Source: Serinus canaria | Lineage: Eukaryota; Chordata; Aves; Passeriformes; Fringillidae | Direction: 5' to 3' | Length of the DNA: 64,000 nt | NCBI RefSeq assembly: GCF_022539315.1 | Contig: NC_066317.1 | Location: 42,378,435-42,442,434, forward strand | Shown: piece by piece, positions 22,801 through 35,690 of the stretch | How positions within the stretch are numbered: position 1 is the first letter of the stretch | Layout of the letters: each line of letters starts with the position of its first letter | Notes under the pieces: model-generated | Seen by the model: only the letters and a program-made list of their open reading frames with translations | Database searches by the model: none | Told to the model about the DNA's origin: nothing | Program-made: the position numbers and the translations under genes

Positions 22801-23700
22801 AGTGGTCTGATAATTACTAATTCAATCTTTGCTTATCCAAATAGGAAGAAAAATATTAAGGAAAAACAATAATAATTTTTAAACATTATTTCTTCAAAAA
22901 GAAAATATCAAAGAATGAGAAACTTTTTACTTAAGAAGTCTTTAAGAAATATTCAAATGTATGGCTATCATACCCTAATCCTCAGAATCTATCTTCTTTC
23001 TTCCCACTTCTCCCAGCAATATCTTAAAATCAGTCATAAACCCTAAAACAACTTTATTCACAAGTCATATATATATTCATATCACAAGTGCTGAACAAAA
23101 AATATTAAAGAGAAGCAGATTAATGCTTTTAGTTACTGTGCCTAAAAGAGGAGGTGACTGCTGCAGTTTAATCTCAGGATGCCTGTAAAACGTCTATGTT
23201 TTCAAAAAGCAGGGAATATAATGCTGTTTGAACAAGTACACAAGGTGATGCATAAACCAGCTGTGAATAGATACAAATGAGACCTTCTCACCTTCTACCC
23301 TTCCCTCCTGTTCTTTGAAGATAGATACTGTGCATCCCCACATCTTCAATATGTTGTGTGATCTGGTGGATTGTAATTTAACTTCAGGTTTTTGATATGC
23401 AGTCAGAGGTGGTTTAGCTGGTTTTAATGAGTGCTGTATTGAACATAAGCTTTTATGTGTCCCTTTATTAAGGGACACTTTACATGGGCAAATGTTTTTC
23501 CACATTAGAGATTGCCTAGAAGAAAAAATAATGAAATTGAACCAAAAGCAGTTTCTGTTTAACAGATCTAATAGTGAGAACATGCTGTAATAAAAAGTTT
23601 GCTTTTTTGTATGTGTATTAGATAGGAACCAGTTCTCTTACTTTGCAAAAGTTGGTCAGCATTCCTTTTTTGGCAGCTGCCACAGTGATATGAAAGTCAC

Positions 23701-24656
23701 TGGGTTTGCATGGCCAAGCTTTGGTTGTGGGGGTTCTACAGGGGTGGCTTCTGTGAGAAGCTGGTGGCAGCTTCCTCCATGCCCAGCAGAGCCAAACCCT
23801 GGGTGCTGATCAAGGCTGGGCCAGTTAGAAACAGTGGCAATGCCCCAGTGACAGCATCTTTAAGAAGAATAAAAACCAGTATTGCACAGTGTAACTGCAG
23901 CCAGAGAAGAGCTAGGTGAGAATAAGTGAGAGGAACAGCTCTGCAGACACTGAGGTCAGTGGAGAAGGAGGGGCAGGAGGTGCTCCTGGTGCCAGAGCTG
24001 AGATTCCCCTGCAGCCCCTGGAGCAGACCATGGTGAGGCAGCTGCCCCCAGCAGCCCATGGAGGTCCATGGGGATGCAGAGATCCACACTGGAGCAGGTC
24101 AATGCCCGAGAGGAGGCTGTGACCCCATGGGAGACCAGGGGAGATAGGACACCACACTGGATCAGCCTGTCCATGAAGGACTGCACCCCATGGAAAGGTG
24201 ACCCACGCTGCAGCAGTTTTGGGAGAGCTGTTGCCCGTGGGATGGACTCACATTGCAGCAGTTCATGGATGGACCCCATGCTGAGCAGAGGGAGGACTCC
24301 TCTCTCTTAGCACCAGGAGTAACAATGTGTGAGGAACTGACCATAACCCTCATTCCTTGTCTCCCTGAACTGGGAGGGGAGGAGGTGAAGCTGGAAGGGA
24401 AGAAGGGGTAGGGGTAAGGTGCTTTGAAGCTGTTTCTAATTCTCATTATCCTCGTCTGATTTTTTTAGTATTAAATTCAATTAATATCTCTAATTCTAGC
24501 CCTTTTGGGCCATGGTGGTATTTGGTGAGTGATTTTTCCTGTTCATTATCTGAACTCATGAAGCCTTCATTATACTTTCTCTCCCCTGTCCAGTTGAGGA
24601 AGTGAGTGATTGGCTCTGATGGGTGCCTGGCATCCAGCCAGCATCAACCCACTACA
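23701..24656 (+). mobile_element. Solo LTR of an avian endogenous retrovirus (ERVL-like family), about 955 bp
   Basis: From memory of avian repeats, the whole block resembles a common passerine LTR family. It has an opening GGGTTTGCATGG, repeated 'CCATGG / ACACTGGAGCAG'-type units through 23990-24300, an ATTAAA near 24470, and a 3' end close to CATCCAGCCAGCATCAACCCAC then TACA. The many open frames here come from its composition. No internal retroviral genes are present, so it is a solo LTR. The first few bases look decayed and I could not match a target-site duplication. Confidence 0.8.
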
Positions 24657-25340
24657 GGTGAGGTATTATTTATGGCTACCAATCATACAAGAGGTGTTCA
24701 TTTATTAAAAGAAAGAAATAAATTAAGAGGTAGAGGAAAGCTACATAGTAACTAGAGGTTTAAGGAAGAGAAAACAGCGAATAGAGTTTGTTTTACAATT
24801 CCCCCAAAGAAGTTATTTTGATCCAGCTTGCTAAAGGAAGAATGTACCTGGTTTTCCCAAAGCCAAGGATGAGAATGAATTTTCTGCCTTCCTGAGAAGG
24901 TATTGGTTTTGTGTTCACTGAAATCAAATCTGTAACCTATTAGATCATCTGCTTAAGCCAAGTTTTACTTGGTTCAGGTGTAGAAATAATATTCCATTTT
25001 CTCAAATTGGCCACAGCATAGGCTTCATATATTTGGCATTGCTGTGACGTAACAAATATCCAACTTGACTTATAGTTAGAAGCACAGAGGCACGTGATAC
25101 CTGGTCCAGAATAACATCTTTTAGGAGAAGTACACCCATTCACACTTTCTAAGGAATCAGTCTGAGAGAAGGAACTTACATGCTTCAAGCTTCTGTGTCA
25201 CAGTATAGCAACATTTCTGGTTCAGCTGATGGTATCCCAAACCTGGGCTCACATTTGCACTGCACTCCAACATTTAACAGCTGTTGAGTTGTCTGAGTCA
25301 ATAGATGCTTCAGCAAAAAAAGGAGGATAACTGTCTTAGG
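24657..25340. other. Short intergenic stretch between the LTR and a CR1 fragment
   Basis: This is about 680 bp of AT-rich sequence with no gene, RNA or repeat that I recognise. Confidence 0.5.
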
Positions 25341-25543
25341 CAGAAATTCTTCACTGTGAGAGTGGTGAGGCACTGGACCAGGTTGCCCAGATTAGTTGTG
25401 AATCCCCGGAAGTGCCCAAGACAGCACTGGATGGAGCTCTGAACAACTTTGTCTGGTGGAAAGTATCTCTGGCCATGGCAGTGTGTTGGAAATAGATGAT
25501 CTTTAACGTTCTTCCAACCCAGGCCATTCTATAACTTGGTGAT
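25341..25543 (+). mobile_element. CR1 LINE 3' fragment
   Basis: The series matches the conserved 3' end of avian CR1: TTCTTCACTGTGAGAGTGGT, GAGGCACTGGACCAGGTTGC, GCCATGGCAGTGTGTTGGAA, ATAGATGATCTTTAACGTTC, then CCATTCTATAACTTGGTG. The decayed octamer end (ATTCTATAA-like) marks the 3' terminus. It is 5'-truncated, as is usual, and has no coding capacity. Confidence 0.93.
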
Positions 25544-28500
25544 TTTTTTTTGAGATGAAGAGTTTATAAGTCCCAGTGCATCCCTCATGTTATTGACACA
25601 AGAAAGCTAGCTCTCATTAGGGAATAGATATTCTGTTTTTTCTTATTTTCAACATGAATGAAGCTTAACTTTATATTCAGAGGGAATCCAATTTTGATGA
25701 CTTTTGAAGAATGTAGGGAAATAAGTTTGTGCAGAGCAAGGTGTTGTCTTGACATCATTAAAATAAATGTGTTTGGATTTTCTGTATGTGATTTGTATTG
25801 TATTTGTCTTGGTCTAAGAGCTACTTCAATGCCAGTAATCAAGGGGCAAGATGGATTGGGAAAGTTTTCTGCAGATTTTCCTGTGTGTATTCTGATATTC
25901 ATTATAAAGATGACAGTGGCAAAGTACTTGAAAGCCAAGAAAATTCTCAGAAAGTTTATCTGGATTCCATTGGACTGAGGAGATCAAATAGCAAATGGTA
26001 AGAAAACACAGAGGGTAAAGAGGATTTGATAGAATTTCAGCTATCACGAACGCTAGTGAACAGCAGGTTTCTCAGTGGCTTATGGTCTGATGTGTTTTGC
26101 AATTCCTTCATCAAACATCATGGAGAAGGGAAGCACATGCAACATGTAATTTCAATGTGATATTGAAGCAGTAGCAGGCAACTTCAGGTATACATGACTG
26201 TTCTGAACCAGTTTTTTTTTTTTTGTGGAATAATATTATTTTGTCTTTTAAAATGCATAACTAAACAGTTCTTGCTTACAGTGCTAATATTAATTTTAAT
26301 ACTTAGAAAAAATTCCCTTTGCTAGCCTTATAAAAAATTTGCAAATGCTTCTGTATTCTAACATGGCATTTGAAATAGTAGGCATAAAATATTAAAAGTC
26401 AGGAAAGAAGGACAGACAGGAATGAACATTTCTCTCTCAACCTTATTATTTAATCCCCTTGTGCATATGTGTTATGATATAATCTTTAATTACATAGTTG
26501 CACACAGCTTTTCTCCCAGGAGACCTCTGTCTTACAGAGTGAGTAATAGCTATCCAACGTTTCTTTTTATCTTGTTCACTATGTGGTTTAGCCTCAGGCC
26601 TTATTTATGCTTCATCATCCAAAATCTTGACTGCAGAATTATTAATTTCTTTTCCTGGGAATTTCTTTGGTTCTCTTATCACATCAGCTAATTGCTTCAT
26701 GGCTGCTCCTAAACCTATCTTTATTTTCCCTTTGAAAATGTATTATCAGTGTCCCATTTTTGCAGCTATGGAACTGAAGCACAAAGAGATTAAAGCCAAA
26801 TTTACCGTGTCCATTTTTCTGTGCCAAAAATGAGAAATGAAGAACGATTCTTCTAAGAATGTCTGAGTTTTTGAGAGCAATATGTACATAATTAAAGCAC
26901 TCACTGACTTTGTTTGCAACCTATTACAAATACTAGATGACTCATTGGGATTTTTCATTGGGTATCTAACTGCATCATCTAAAACCTGAATGGATTCAAC
27001 TAAATTAGTACTCTTCATTTTCCTGAAATCTCTCCTCTTTTTATCCATAATTTCTGATGAAAGAAATTAGGTTTTCCTCATGTTCCTCCTCTGTATGTGT
27101 CTTTCTTAGCATCCTGCTTTTTGGCAACTTTCTGAACTCCAGATATTTGTGTTTTCTAGAGCCTCATTTATGGCTCCTGTATTTCCCTAACTCTGCAGCT
27201 CCTTCCTCACTTTTCTGACTTGCAAGCTGCACATTCCCACTTGCCACTCTTCTGCTTTCAAGACAGGCAGTGTCCTCCTCTCTTGCATTCTGTGGGAGCC
27301 AGCTGAAAGATACTTGAGGATGGGAGAAATGGACATTTTGCTTTCAGCTCCAGGGTCAGGTGTCACAGAATTTAGCTAAGAGTTGGAGCAATCACAAAGA
27401 GGTCCTGTTGCAGCCTTGCATTACTTGGCACCATTGTGCTCAGGGCAGGAGGAATCGTGGAAAGCTTGACTGCCCAGGTGTAAACAGCAGTCTTTGAAAA
27501 GCCTATGACTCAACCACAATAAAGAGAAATTTTCAGAGGCAGAAAATAGTGCATGTCACATCGTGGACACTGCCAAGCCAAAGTCCAGATTTCTGCTCTT
27601 GACAATAAAAGCATGGGGATCTTCAGTGGAATATTTTTTTAAGAGCCAAAATATCATGGTCAGAAAAGGATGTGCTGTTGCAGCTGAAAGCTTCCCCAAA
27701 CAGTTCATCCTAAGAATGATAAATGAAAGTCTGACAAGAGACATAAAATAGCTTCAAATCCAAACCTAAGAGTGAACAATGACACTTTTATGAGACTAGT
27801 AGACCATTAAAAAACCTTTTCCCCATTACATATGCTCAGTCTATAGCAGTCAGTACATTTTAATAACTTATGGAAATTCAGAGTCAAAGAATTCAAGAAA
27901 TGTTTCAAGAATAAAGTAAAAAAAAAACGTTTGTAGGGCTATATTTCACTGACATAATGTCCTGGGTCCATAATGCTGCTCTGTCAAACAAACAGCAGTC
28001 TCATTATCATTACCATGAACTTTTTTTTCTCATCCCATTTTTCTGATCATTATACATTTTTCTCTTCTGCCAGGATTTCATGTTCAAGATCCAATTTAAC
28101 ATAAGAAAAGCACCTCCACCTCTTTGCTGTTGCTATTGACTCTGGTGTTCATGTCTTCTTCTTTCCTTCCCCTTCCGAGTCTTTCTAGAACCTGAAAAGA
28201 TATCTAGGTTTTGGCCACTTTTGACCCCTCAATATACAGTAGTGTTATTACATGATTACCATGGGGTTATTAGGAATTGCTAGATAATAGTTTGCAAGTG
28301 ATGCTTTCTGTTCATGTATTTATTCACGTTGATTTACAGGTGCTAATGCATTGTGTTTTGGAGTGATTGGTGCACATTTACAAGGCATAACTCTTCCTGG
28401 TTGAAATGTGCAGAAGGAGTTCACATTCAAAATAAATAAAAAATTAACATTTTTGTTGAAAATGTTGAAAAGTTGAAAATAAACTTCCATAAAGAAATAA

Positions 28501-31500
28501 ACTACCTGGAAATGCAGCAAAATATATAAATATTTATAAAGAATTTGAGAAGAACATGATAACAAATCCATTGTTTTGAGAGGGCTGATTAGCTTTTTTT
28601 TTATATTACACATTAGTAATAAGACCAAACTGGATGCAAAAGATAAACAATACTCATCAGAAGGCATAGTTTAAACCATTCTGATATTATAATTTGATTT
28701 TTTATATAGGTAGGGAAGCATGCCAAGATGAGGGTGCAAGTAACACTTCCAAACAAGTAGAGGCACAAAGGAATTTGAGATGATATCCCTAATGAAACCC
28801 AGAGCTGCAGCACTGTGAGAAAATTAAAGCTTGGGCCAAGAATCAAAGAGAAACTCAAAATACTTCAGAAGGCTTTTTATAGTCTAGGATCAAGGAGGTT
28901 TCAGCTTTTAGTGTGGAAAGGGCTAATAATGATCTGCTAATCTATGTGCAGCATTTATATTGTTTTCCTTGTAATTTCTAACAGCCTATCAAAGCCTCCA
29001 AGTGAGGGTTTGCATGTTGGGAATCAGATGTGGCTGCAGGTCCAGTGCATGTAACACCACATTGGCCTGTGTGATGTGCAGGAGGATGTGGAATGCTTTT
29101 AGGACTGTCTAAAGGTTAAAGACCTTAAATGCTGCTGCTCACTTCAGTCACATTCTGGGAACAGAGAGGAGACAGAGTGCAGAACAGAAGCACCTGGAGT
29201 GTATTTGCCCTAAAATAAGACTCCAGCAAGCAGCTAAACAGACACCAGATCTATAGAATTTGTATTCAACTTTGTCCTAAACTTTTAAATAAACTTCCAA
29301 AACAGCTAAGATGACAGAATTTAGAGAACTATGAATTTTTTTTTTTTTTAATTTGTGCTTATCAGAATAATGAATATTTGTGGTTCTTACATATTTTAAA
29401 CTTTTTTTGGTGTATTTCAGGCCAATAGACACACTTTATATCCTTAAATGTGCAAATTCCTCTAAAGTAGGCAAAGTTTTGACCCAAATGAAACTGATAT
29501 TTTTCTGTTTATTTCTGTGCTGCAGCCCTCTGCCTCCATTTCTAAGTTTTAGTAGTAACCCTCAAAGCTTTTAATTTTCTGAAGAATCTCTGCTGATAGA
29601 TTGTAAACACTCAAAAATCTGAAGGAAAATATAGAGGAAAAATCTATGAGAAGTGGGAAACAGACACTTTTTTGGGTATGCCACGAATCAGTGAGATACA
29701 CAGGACCCTATACAGTAAGTTTTCATTGTTAGTTTTTCAGGCCACACAGAGAAAGCATCCATATTTTTATAATGTAAATTCTGGAAGTAGAGGTCTAATG
29801 TATTTAACTTTATGTTGTTTCTAACTAGTGGTTTTCGTGGTTGATCACTTCAAATTATTCTTGGCAGTCATTTTGTAGTACATGCTGAAAATCCTTGCTT
29901 TTTTTTTTTTTTTGTGGCACTTCAGTGAGATTTATATATCCACAGAAAAGGACAACTTAAAAAAAATCCTCAGGTATGTTTGATAGCCTTCATAGCTGCA
30001 TAAATGATTGCAAACTTAATATAGGTATGCATTTGTGAGTAAATACCATTGAGTTTACTGGAAGACCCTAATATTTCAAACAATTTTGAATCTGGGTTGG
30101 AGGTGTAAGAGGTCTATGAATTTTCATGAAGGCAAGCAGAAGATGGAGGAGCTATAATAAATCACATCCTACAGAAAAAGAAAATGTAATCTATAATGTT
30201 CCTAGTCATTAAGAAAGTCACATTGGAAGGGCAAATGAGGGACAGAGTTGAGGAGGGAGGCAGAAGATTAGGAAGAGAATGAAAAATAAGAGAGGCTTTG
30301 AACATCTTGTTTTCTTGGGAATTAACTTATTAGACACCAAAAAAATCCAATATTTTGACAGAGGACTGGATTCTCCACTATTTAAAAGGCATGATATACT
30401 TTTTTGAGACCATGAAGTGGGATATCCTCTCTCCATGTGGCTTGTCTGCTGTCTCATAATGGTTGAACTCACATTTATTTCAGTTCATTTTAAATGTCTA
30501 TCAATCATGAAGCACAAATTCACGGGAAAGGTTGAGACAGATATACGAATTTCTAATGCTTTTCACACTTGTCAAGTCATTCCATCCTAACCTGGCTTGT
30601 CAATTATTCCCTTTCAGATTTTACAGCCATATTTAGAGACAGATTGTAGAACTCATCAAGTGAAATGTGGCCTGCTTAGGTCTATTGGAGATTACTGCTG
30701 ACTTCAAAGCAGGAATTTGCCCATATTGTTCCCATTCACATTCTGGAATGTCATGTTTACTGGATGAAATACCATGTGTACTGGCTTTGATTTTCTATTC
30801 AAATCACAAATGGTAGGACATGTTTTGTTAGCAAAATAATTGTTATCTAGGAAGGCCAATTAATCTGCTGTGGCTGATGAATTGTTAGAAGAGAGATTAA
30901 ACACAAAACTTTTATATTAGAAAAGAATTAAGCCACATGAACGATGGTATTTTTTAATCAAAGAAATTGTTTTACTAGGCAAGCTACTTTCTAAGTTTTT
31001 TTTCTGTAGAATTCAGAGATAAGAAGACACCTGAATAATTTCCTATTCTGTGATACATCACTTGGGATGGTGAAAGTCCTCTCCTTTAATGAAGTAATCA
31101 AATGCTACCTATGAATTTTATGAATATTGATGTGATTTGCAGTGGGATACAGGGGCTCTCTAGTGCCTTAATAACCTGGGACCCATTTCTTGTTGGCTTG
31201 ACAGAGCAATGGGGCAGTGGTAGCAAACCACCTCCTACAAAACAGAACCTAAGCTTAGGTCTACACTCATGTCCCACCTGAAAACAGGACCAGAAGCACA
31301 GATACTAAAGGAATAAAATTTCCAGGAAAACTCCCTGGAGACAGAAGGAAACCATGCTGTCACTGCTGAATTGAGAACAAATGAATATAAAATGATACTC
31401 TCTAAAGACAATTTGAAATTTCCTGTAGTCTCCCATTTCCCAGGTTCTGTGGAAATTTGAGGAAGAAAAGACAGGTTTAAGGATTTGATTGTCCTAAAAT

Positions 31501-34500
31501 GTGTTTTCTATTAAATTCTTTCCAAAATGGTTTATTGCACATATTGTTTGGGGCACTAAAAATAAAATTGATGCCACATAGTGGGAACTATGGGGAATTT
31601 CATCACATAAATAATGAGTCAAGGTAAGGGCAAGAAAGACGTGAGTCACAGTCACTTTAGTGATGGTCTACCCCATTTGAAGCAATAAAAAAGCACCCTA
31701 AATACCTTTGATACTAGAAAAGGAGGAAAAGTGAATCTCACACTTGATTTATAACTGAAAGTTATACCTGCTGTACTCATGTATGAAACACCTTCTGTAT
31801 TGGGATAATTAATTATTATGGAGAAATCAAAAGAAAAAGTGTTATCATGTCAGGTTCTATTAATGAAAGCAAGAATATGTGCTCAGTTTGCTACAGAAAA
31901 ACAAGCCATCCTTCTGGCATTAGGCTAGTCCTTTATCTCTGTGGTAAGGAAGAGGTCAGCTAATTGTCCTTTTTGTAACTCAGCATGGTTTTTTTCATCT
32001 TAGAAATAAAGGAATTATTGTCAAAAGTGCATGTTAGGTAACAGTCTGGCTCACAGGAATACTTAGTACAAGCAGGAGTTTAATGGAATGAGCAGTCTTT
32101 GTCAGATTTTGAAGGTGTTTGCTACACAAGTAGGAAATGCCACTGTGATTGAGTAAATGAAGTATTTTGAAGGATGGGTATGCAGGACTTTGAAGCAAAG
32201 AAGCATGAGCATCTTGGGCTTGGTGCTCATCAGAGTCCAAGGGTACTCTAAAATGCAGCTCTCGTGGCACAGGCACAGAACTGGTGCAAGAAAGTGGCAG
32301 ATTTAGAGCCCCTGCCCAGCTTCCCTCCTGTGCAGCACCCTTATTCCTGCCTCCTCCAAGTACCCTAAAGAGAGCACACACACAGCCAAGTGCCTGAGGT
32401 TTTGGTTTTATCAGTTATAATACCAGAATAATTCCATGAAGATCAGAGATAATCTCTGGAATTGCTCTCACTGTGAATAGGTAGACACTCAAAGCTGTTA
32501 AAGAATGGGTTATATAAACATTACATGCTGGTGATTAAATGTAAAAATGCCTTAACCTTGATATAGAGGATAGGCCACACAACATAAAAGAAATTTTATA
32601 AAAGACTGTAAAATACATTATTTCATGTAGTTACTTAATGTTTAGGGGAAAAGAGAAAACAACAGGAAAAATTGCATTCTGCTCTGAGTTGGATAAGCAC
32701 TAATAGTTTTCCCAATGTTTTTCCTCATACCTGTGCAATAAATTCCAGTTTGTATTTGACACCTTCTTCTCATTCCTCCACACAGCAACCTTATTGACAG
32801 AGTTCATCTAGAAGAAAGAAATTTTAATCTGAAATTAATAATTTTTGTTTGATTCTCTATGTGGCCTGTTTAAATGTCTCATTCTTTAAACATGTTCATT
32901 ATTAGAGGAATGGAAATTGTATAAAAGCTCCTTCTATAGCGGCAGTGTCATCATTCTGGAAAAGGAATTGTGTCAGATACATAAATGTGCTTAGGAATAT
33001 AACTGCCTTTGGAAACAGTAAGGGTAAATGATGTGATAACTTTTTGGTACCTTTACTTAAGGTATATTTATATGTTATATTTACCTTAATAACATTGTGG
33101 ATCTTGGTTGACTGTCAATTTGTTTTGATTAAAAAGACACTGCAGGAAATGGGAAGGTTCTTGACATAGCAAGGAATATTCTGCCCTTAGTAAGAAGACA
33201 TTTACATGATCTTTATTATGTAGTGACAATCAGTGCTGCAAACAGCAGTGCAAATGACAGGATAGAGGATTTCCTGAGCTGGTCAGCTAGTAGGGGTCTG
33301 TGGGCAAGTGTGGCAAACATTGCAGTTGTTTTCCCTTCTAGTTTTGGCAATTGAAAAAAATCAATTTTTAAGTTTGAGATCTTTAATTGTTACATTATTT
33401 TTGCAGGGTTTTTTTCTGAAGCAAGGATAACCAACCTTGTTTGTAGTGTCATAATGGAAACTTCTGAGAAAATAAAATGTAAAAAAAGCCAGGAAACCCT
33501 CAGAAATATTTTCTACCTAAAACTTTTCTGCTGAAACAGAAGAATCAGTAAGCCCCATAAATGAAATAACTTCTTGCCCTCTAGAGAAAGGGTGATTCCT
33601 AGAGGTCAAACCAGGGGTTACAGCTGGGTCAGCTGAGATAGCCATTACTGCAGCTATCTGCACAGTGTTCAGCCTTTAAGTAAACCAGAGAGGTTATAAT
33701 GTGGAACTGCTGGTTCTTGGTTGGCTTTCCTGAGGTCATTAGGAAAAAGGCAGCTTATTAAGCCTGAAACCATTAAGGAAAAATATTAAACCCTGTCTGT
33801 AAACAGAAGTGATATCAGGTTAAGTAAAAATGATTTTGGTGTTCTAGTTAGAGTGTGACAAATCTCTTCAGACACTATTACCATTCAGAGCCATCATTTA
33901 ACTGCTTTCTTGACCTAGTCGCTGTTATTATTTATTTCTATCATATTCCACTTGATATTTACATAATCATAGTATATTCAAGCCAGTGCTGTTTTTCAGG
34001 TATGAAATTAATTTATTGAAAGCACAAATATTTGTGTTATGAGAATAAATAGCCACTAAAATCAAAGTAAGATTGGTTGACTAGAACGTCTATATATGTT
34101 GTAAGATCTGGTGTGAATGCTCCTAAAACAACATAACACTTTACTTATTTTGTATAAAAAGAGAAAATATATTAATTGAATTAATATTTTTTACACACCT
34201 TCCTTCAGTAATACTGAAGCATATTGTGCTATAAAGGGAATTGAAAACTGGAGAAAATAATGGATTTTTATTTGTTTTGTTTTCAGGCTCAATTCCGAGA
34301 AACAGGAAATGAAAGAATTTATTATATGTGACAGCTACAATTGGGAAGTGTCTTTCTAGAGAAAATCTGTTGTAAATTTTGAGAACTCAGTGCACTATTT
34401 TTTAAGTGAAAGGTATTCACACCTTAACTTCAGATGAGATGCACCACACTACCTCCAGAATTTCATGAATGAAATCACAATTTTGCTCCTAAACAGGAGC

Positions 34501-35340
34501 TGCAGAATACTCTGAACTGTGCCTGACCTGGACATTTGGAGAAACAGATTCAGGAAAAATGAAAGCATGCCCCAGCACGTAAATAATGTTCAGCCTGGAA
34601 GAAGAATGTGGATCTGTGTGCTTGTTCTGAAATTTAGCTTGCCTCAGTGCTTGATGCATTCCTAACCCAGACAGGTCTTTCCTTCAGTTATCATGTGTTT
34701 TGGCTTTTTATTTTGATGAGTTATCAGAACTCTATTTTATATAGCAACTCTCAGCTTCAGTTCCCTTGAGCTGATTGCTTGTTTGTTATATGTCACAGAA
34801 ACTGCTACCAAGAAAACACAAAATAACAACCACCAAGAATCAATGAAACGATCAGGACCTTGGAAACACCCCTTTGGTTCCCTGCTATTTTATGGTAAAG
34901 CTGCAGAACTGCTTATATCTAGTTAGGGAACTTGCTGTTCCTTGATGGGGAATGTCTTTCTAACTCTTAACTTGCCTTCTCTTTTCTTAACCAGATAAAA
35001 TTTTCTAAAATCCACCCCCTTTTTTTTCACAGATATCTCTACTTTCTGCTCTCAAGAGTTCTGGGCAGCACAGTGCCATTTTTCAAGTTAAAAGAATAGA
35101 AACTTTGGCTGACTTGTTTTCTTTCTCAACAATTCACAGAACAGACCCAAAGGGAAAGGAAGCAAAATGTCTGCAGAGTTAATGTAAAAATAACAGCAAA
35201 AAGTCCTAATTTGTGACAGTGTGGTTAAAAAGATGAAAGGTCTCTTAGTTAATTTCTGTTCCTTCCACCTGATTATCTCAGGAAGTCGCAAGGAAATTAT
35301 TCAGGAAAGACACAGGTTTTATGATTAGGGAAAGCTACAG
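25544..35340. other. Gene desert, section 3
   Basis: This AT-rich sequence has no gene that I recognise. Homopolymer runs occur at 26212-26224 (T), 29336-29349 (T) and 29899-29913 (T). A somewhat GC-richer part at about 27170-27480 and another at about 32200-32380 could be old element remnants but match no family I can name. Confidence 0.6.
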
Positions 35341-35367
35341 TCATTGCGATTAAAGGATGTGCGTGAG

Positions 35368-35690
35368 CTAGGAGAGTTAGGCGAGGCGAGAGAGCGAGGC
35401 GAGGGAGGAGTGCGAGTGAGAGGAGAGGAGAGGAGGGAGCTGGGACGGAGGACGCGGAGGAGAGGCGAGGAGAGGAGCGGAGAGGGAGAGGCGTCGGATG
35501 CGGACGCGTAGGGAGGGAGAGAGGGAGGAGAGGCTGGCGCGAAGGAGAGTAAGTGAGAGGCACGTAGCGTATTAGCGATTGTCGCATTTCTTCGATATGT
35601 AGGCGCTGCCTTATCTTATACTATTTCTCTGCTCTTCTCTTCTCTTCTATTCTTCTTCTCTGATCTCTTCTCTTCTCTTTTTCTCTTCTT
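35368..35690. repeat. Anomalous CpG-rich purine block followed by a pyrimidine block
   Basis: From 35368 to about 35565 the + strand is nearly all purine (GAGG, GGAGA and GCGAGG words) with frequent CpG. A short mixed CpG-rich bridge follows, then 35621-35690 is nearly all pyrimidine (TCTCT, CTTCT). The two halves are roughly complementary in composition. This is a decayed (GGAGA)n-type simple repeat or a poorly resolved assembly stretch. It is not a gene, although one antisense frame stays open. Confidence 0.75.

Larger units (their letters stand above)
13241..23700. other. Gene desert, section 2
   Basis: This AT-rich intergenic DNA has no recognisable gene. Besides the microsatellites and inverted repeats listed separately, it has an especially AT-rich, homeodomain-core-rich part at about 16160-16740 and a more GC-rich stretch at about 16950-17290. 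The latter shows no family match. AT-rich simple patches occur at 21428-21475 and a T run at 21638-21650. Confidence 0.6.

Noticed and set aside
23736..24446. Cluster of overlapping open frames on both strands
   Set aside because: They all fall inside the GC-rich LTR and reflect its composition, not coding.
35297..35587. 96-codon antisense frame rich in Pro, Leu, Ser and Arg
   Set aside because: It is produced by the purine-rich low-complexity block. Its residue make-up mirrors the repeat words.
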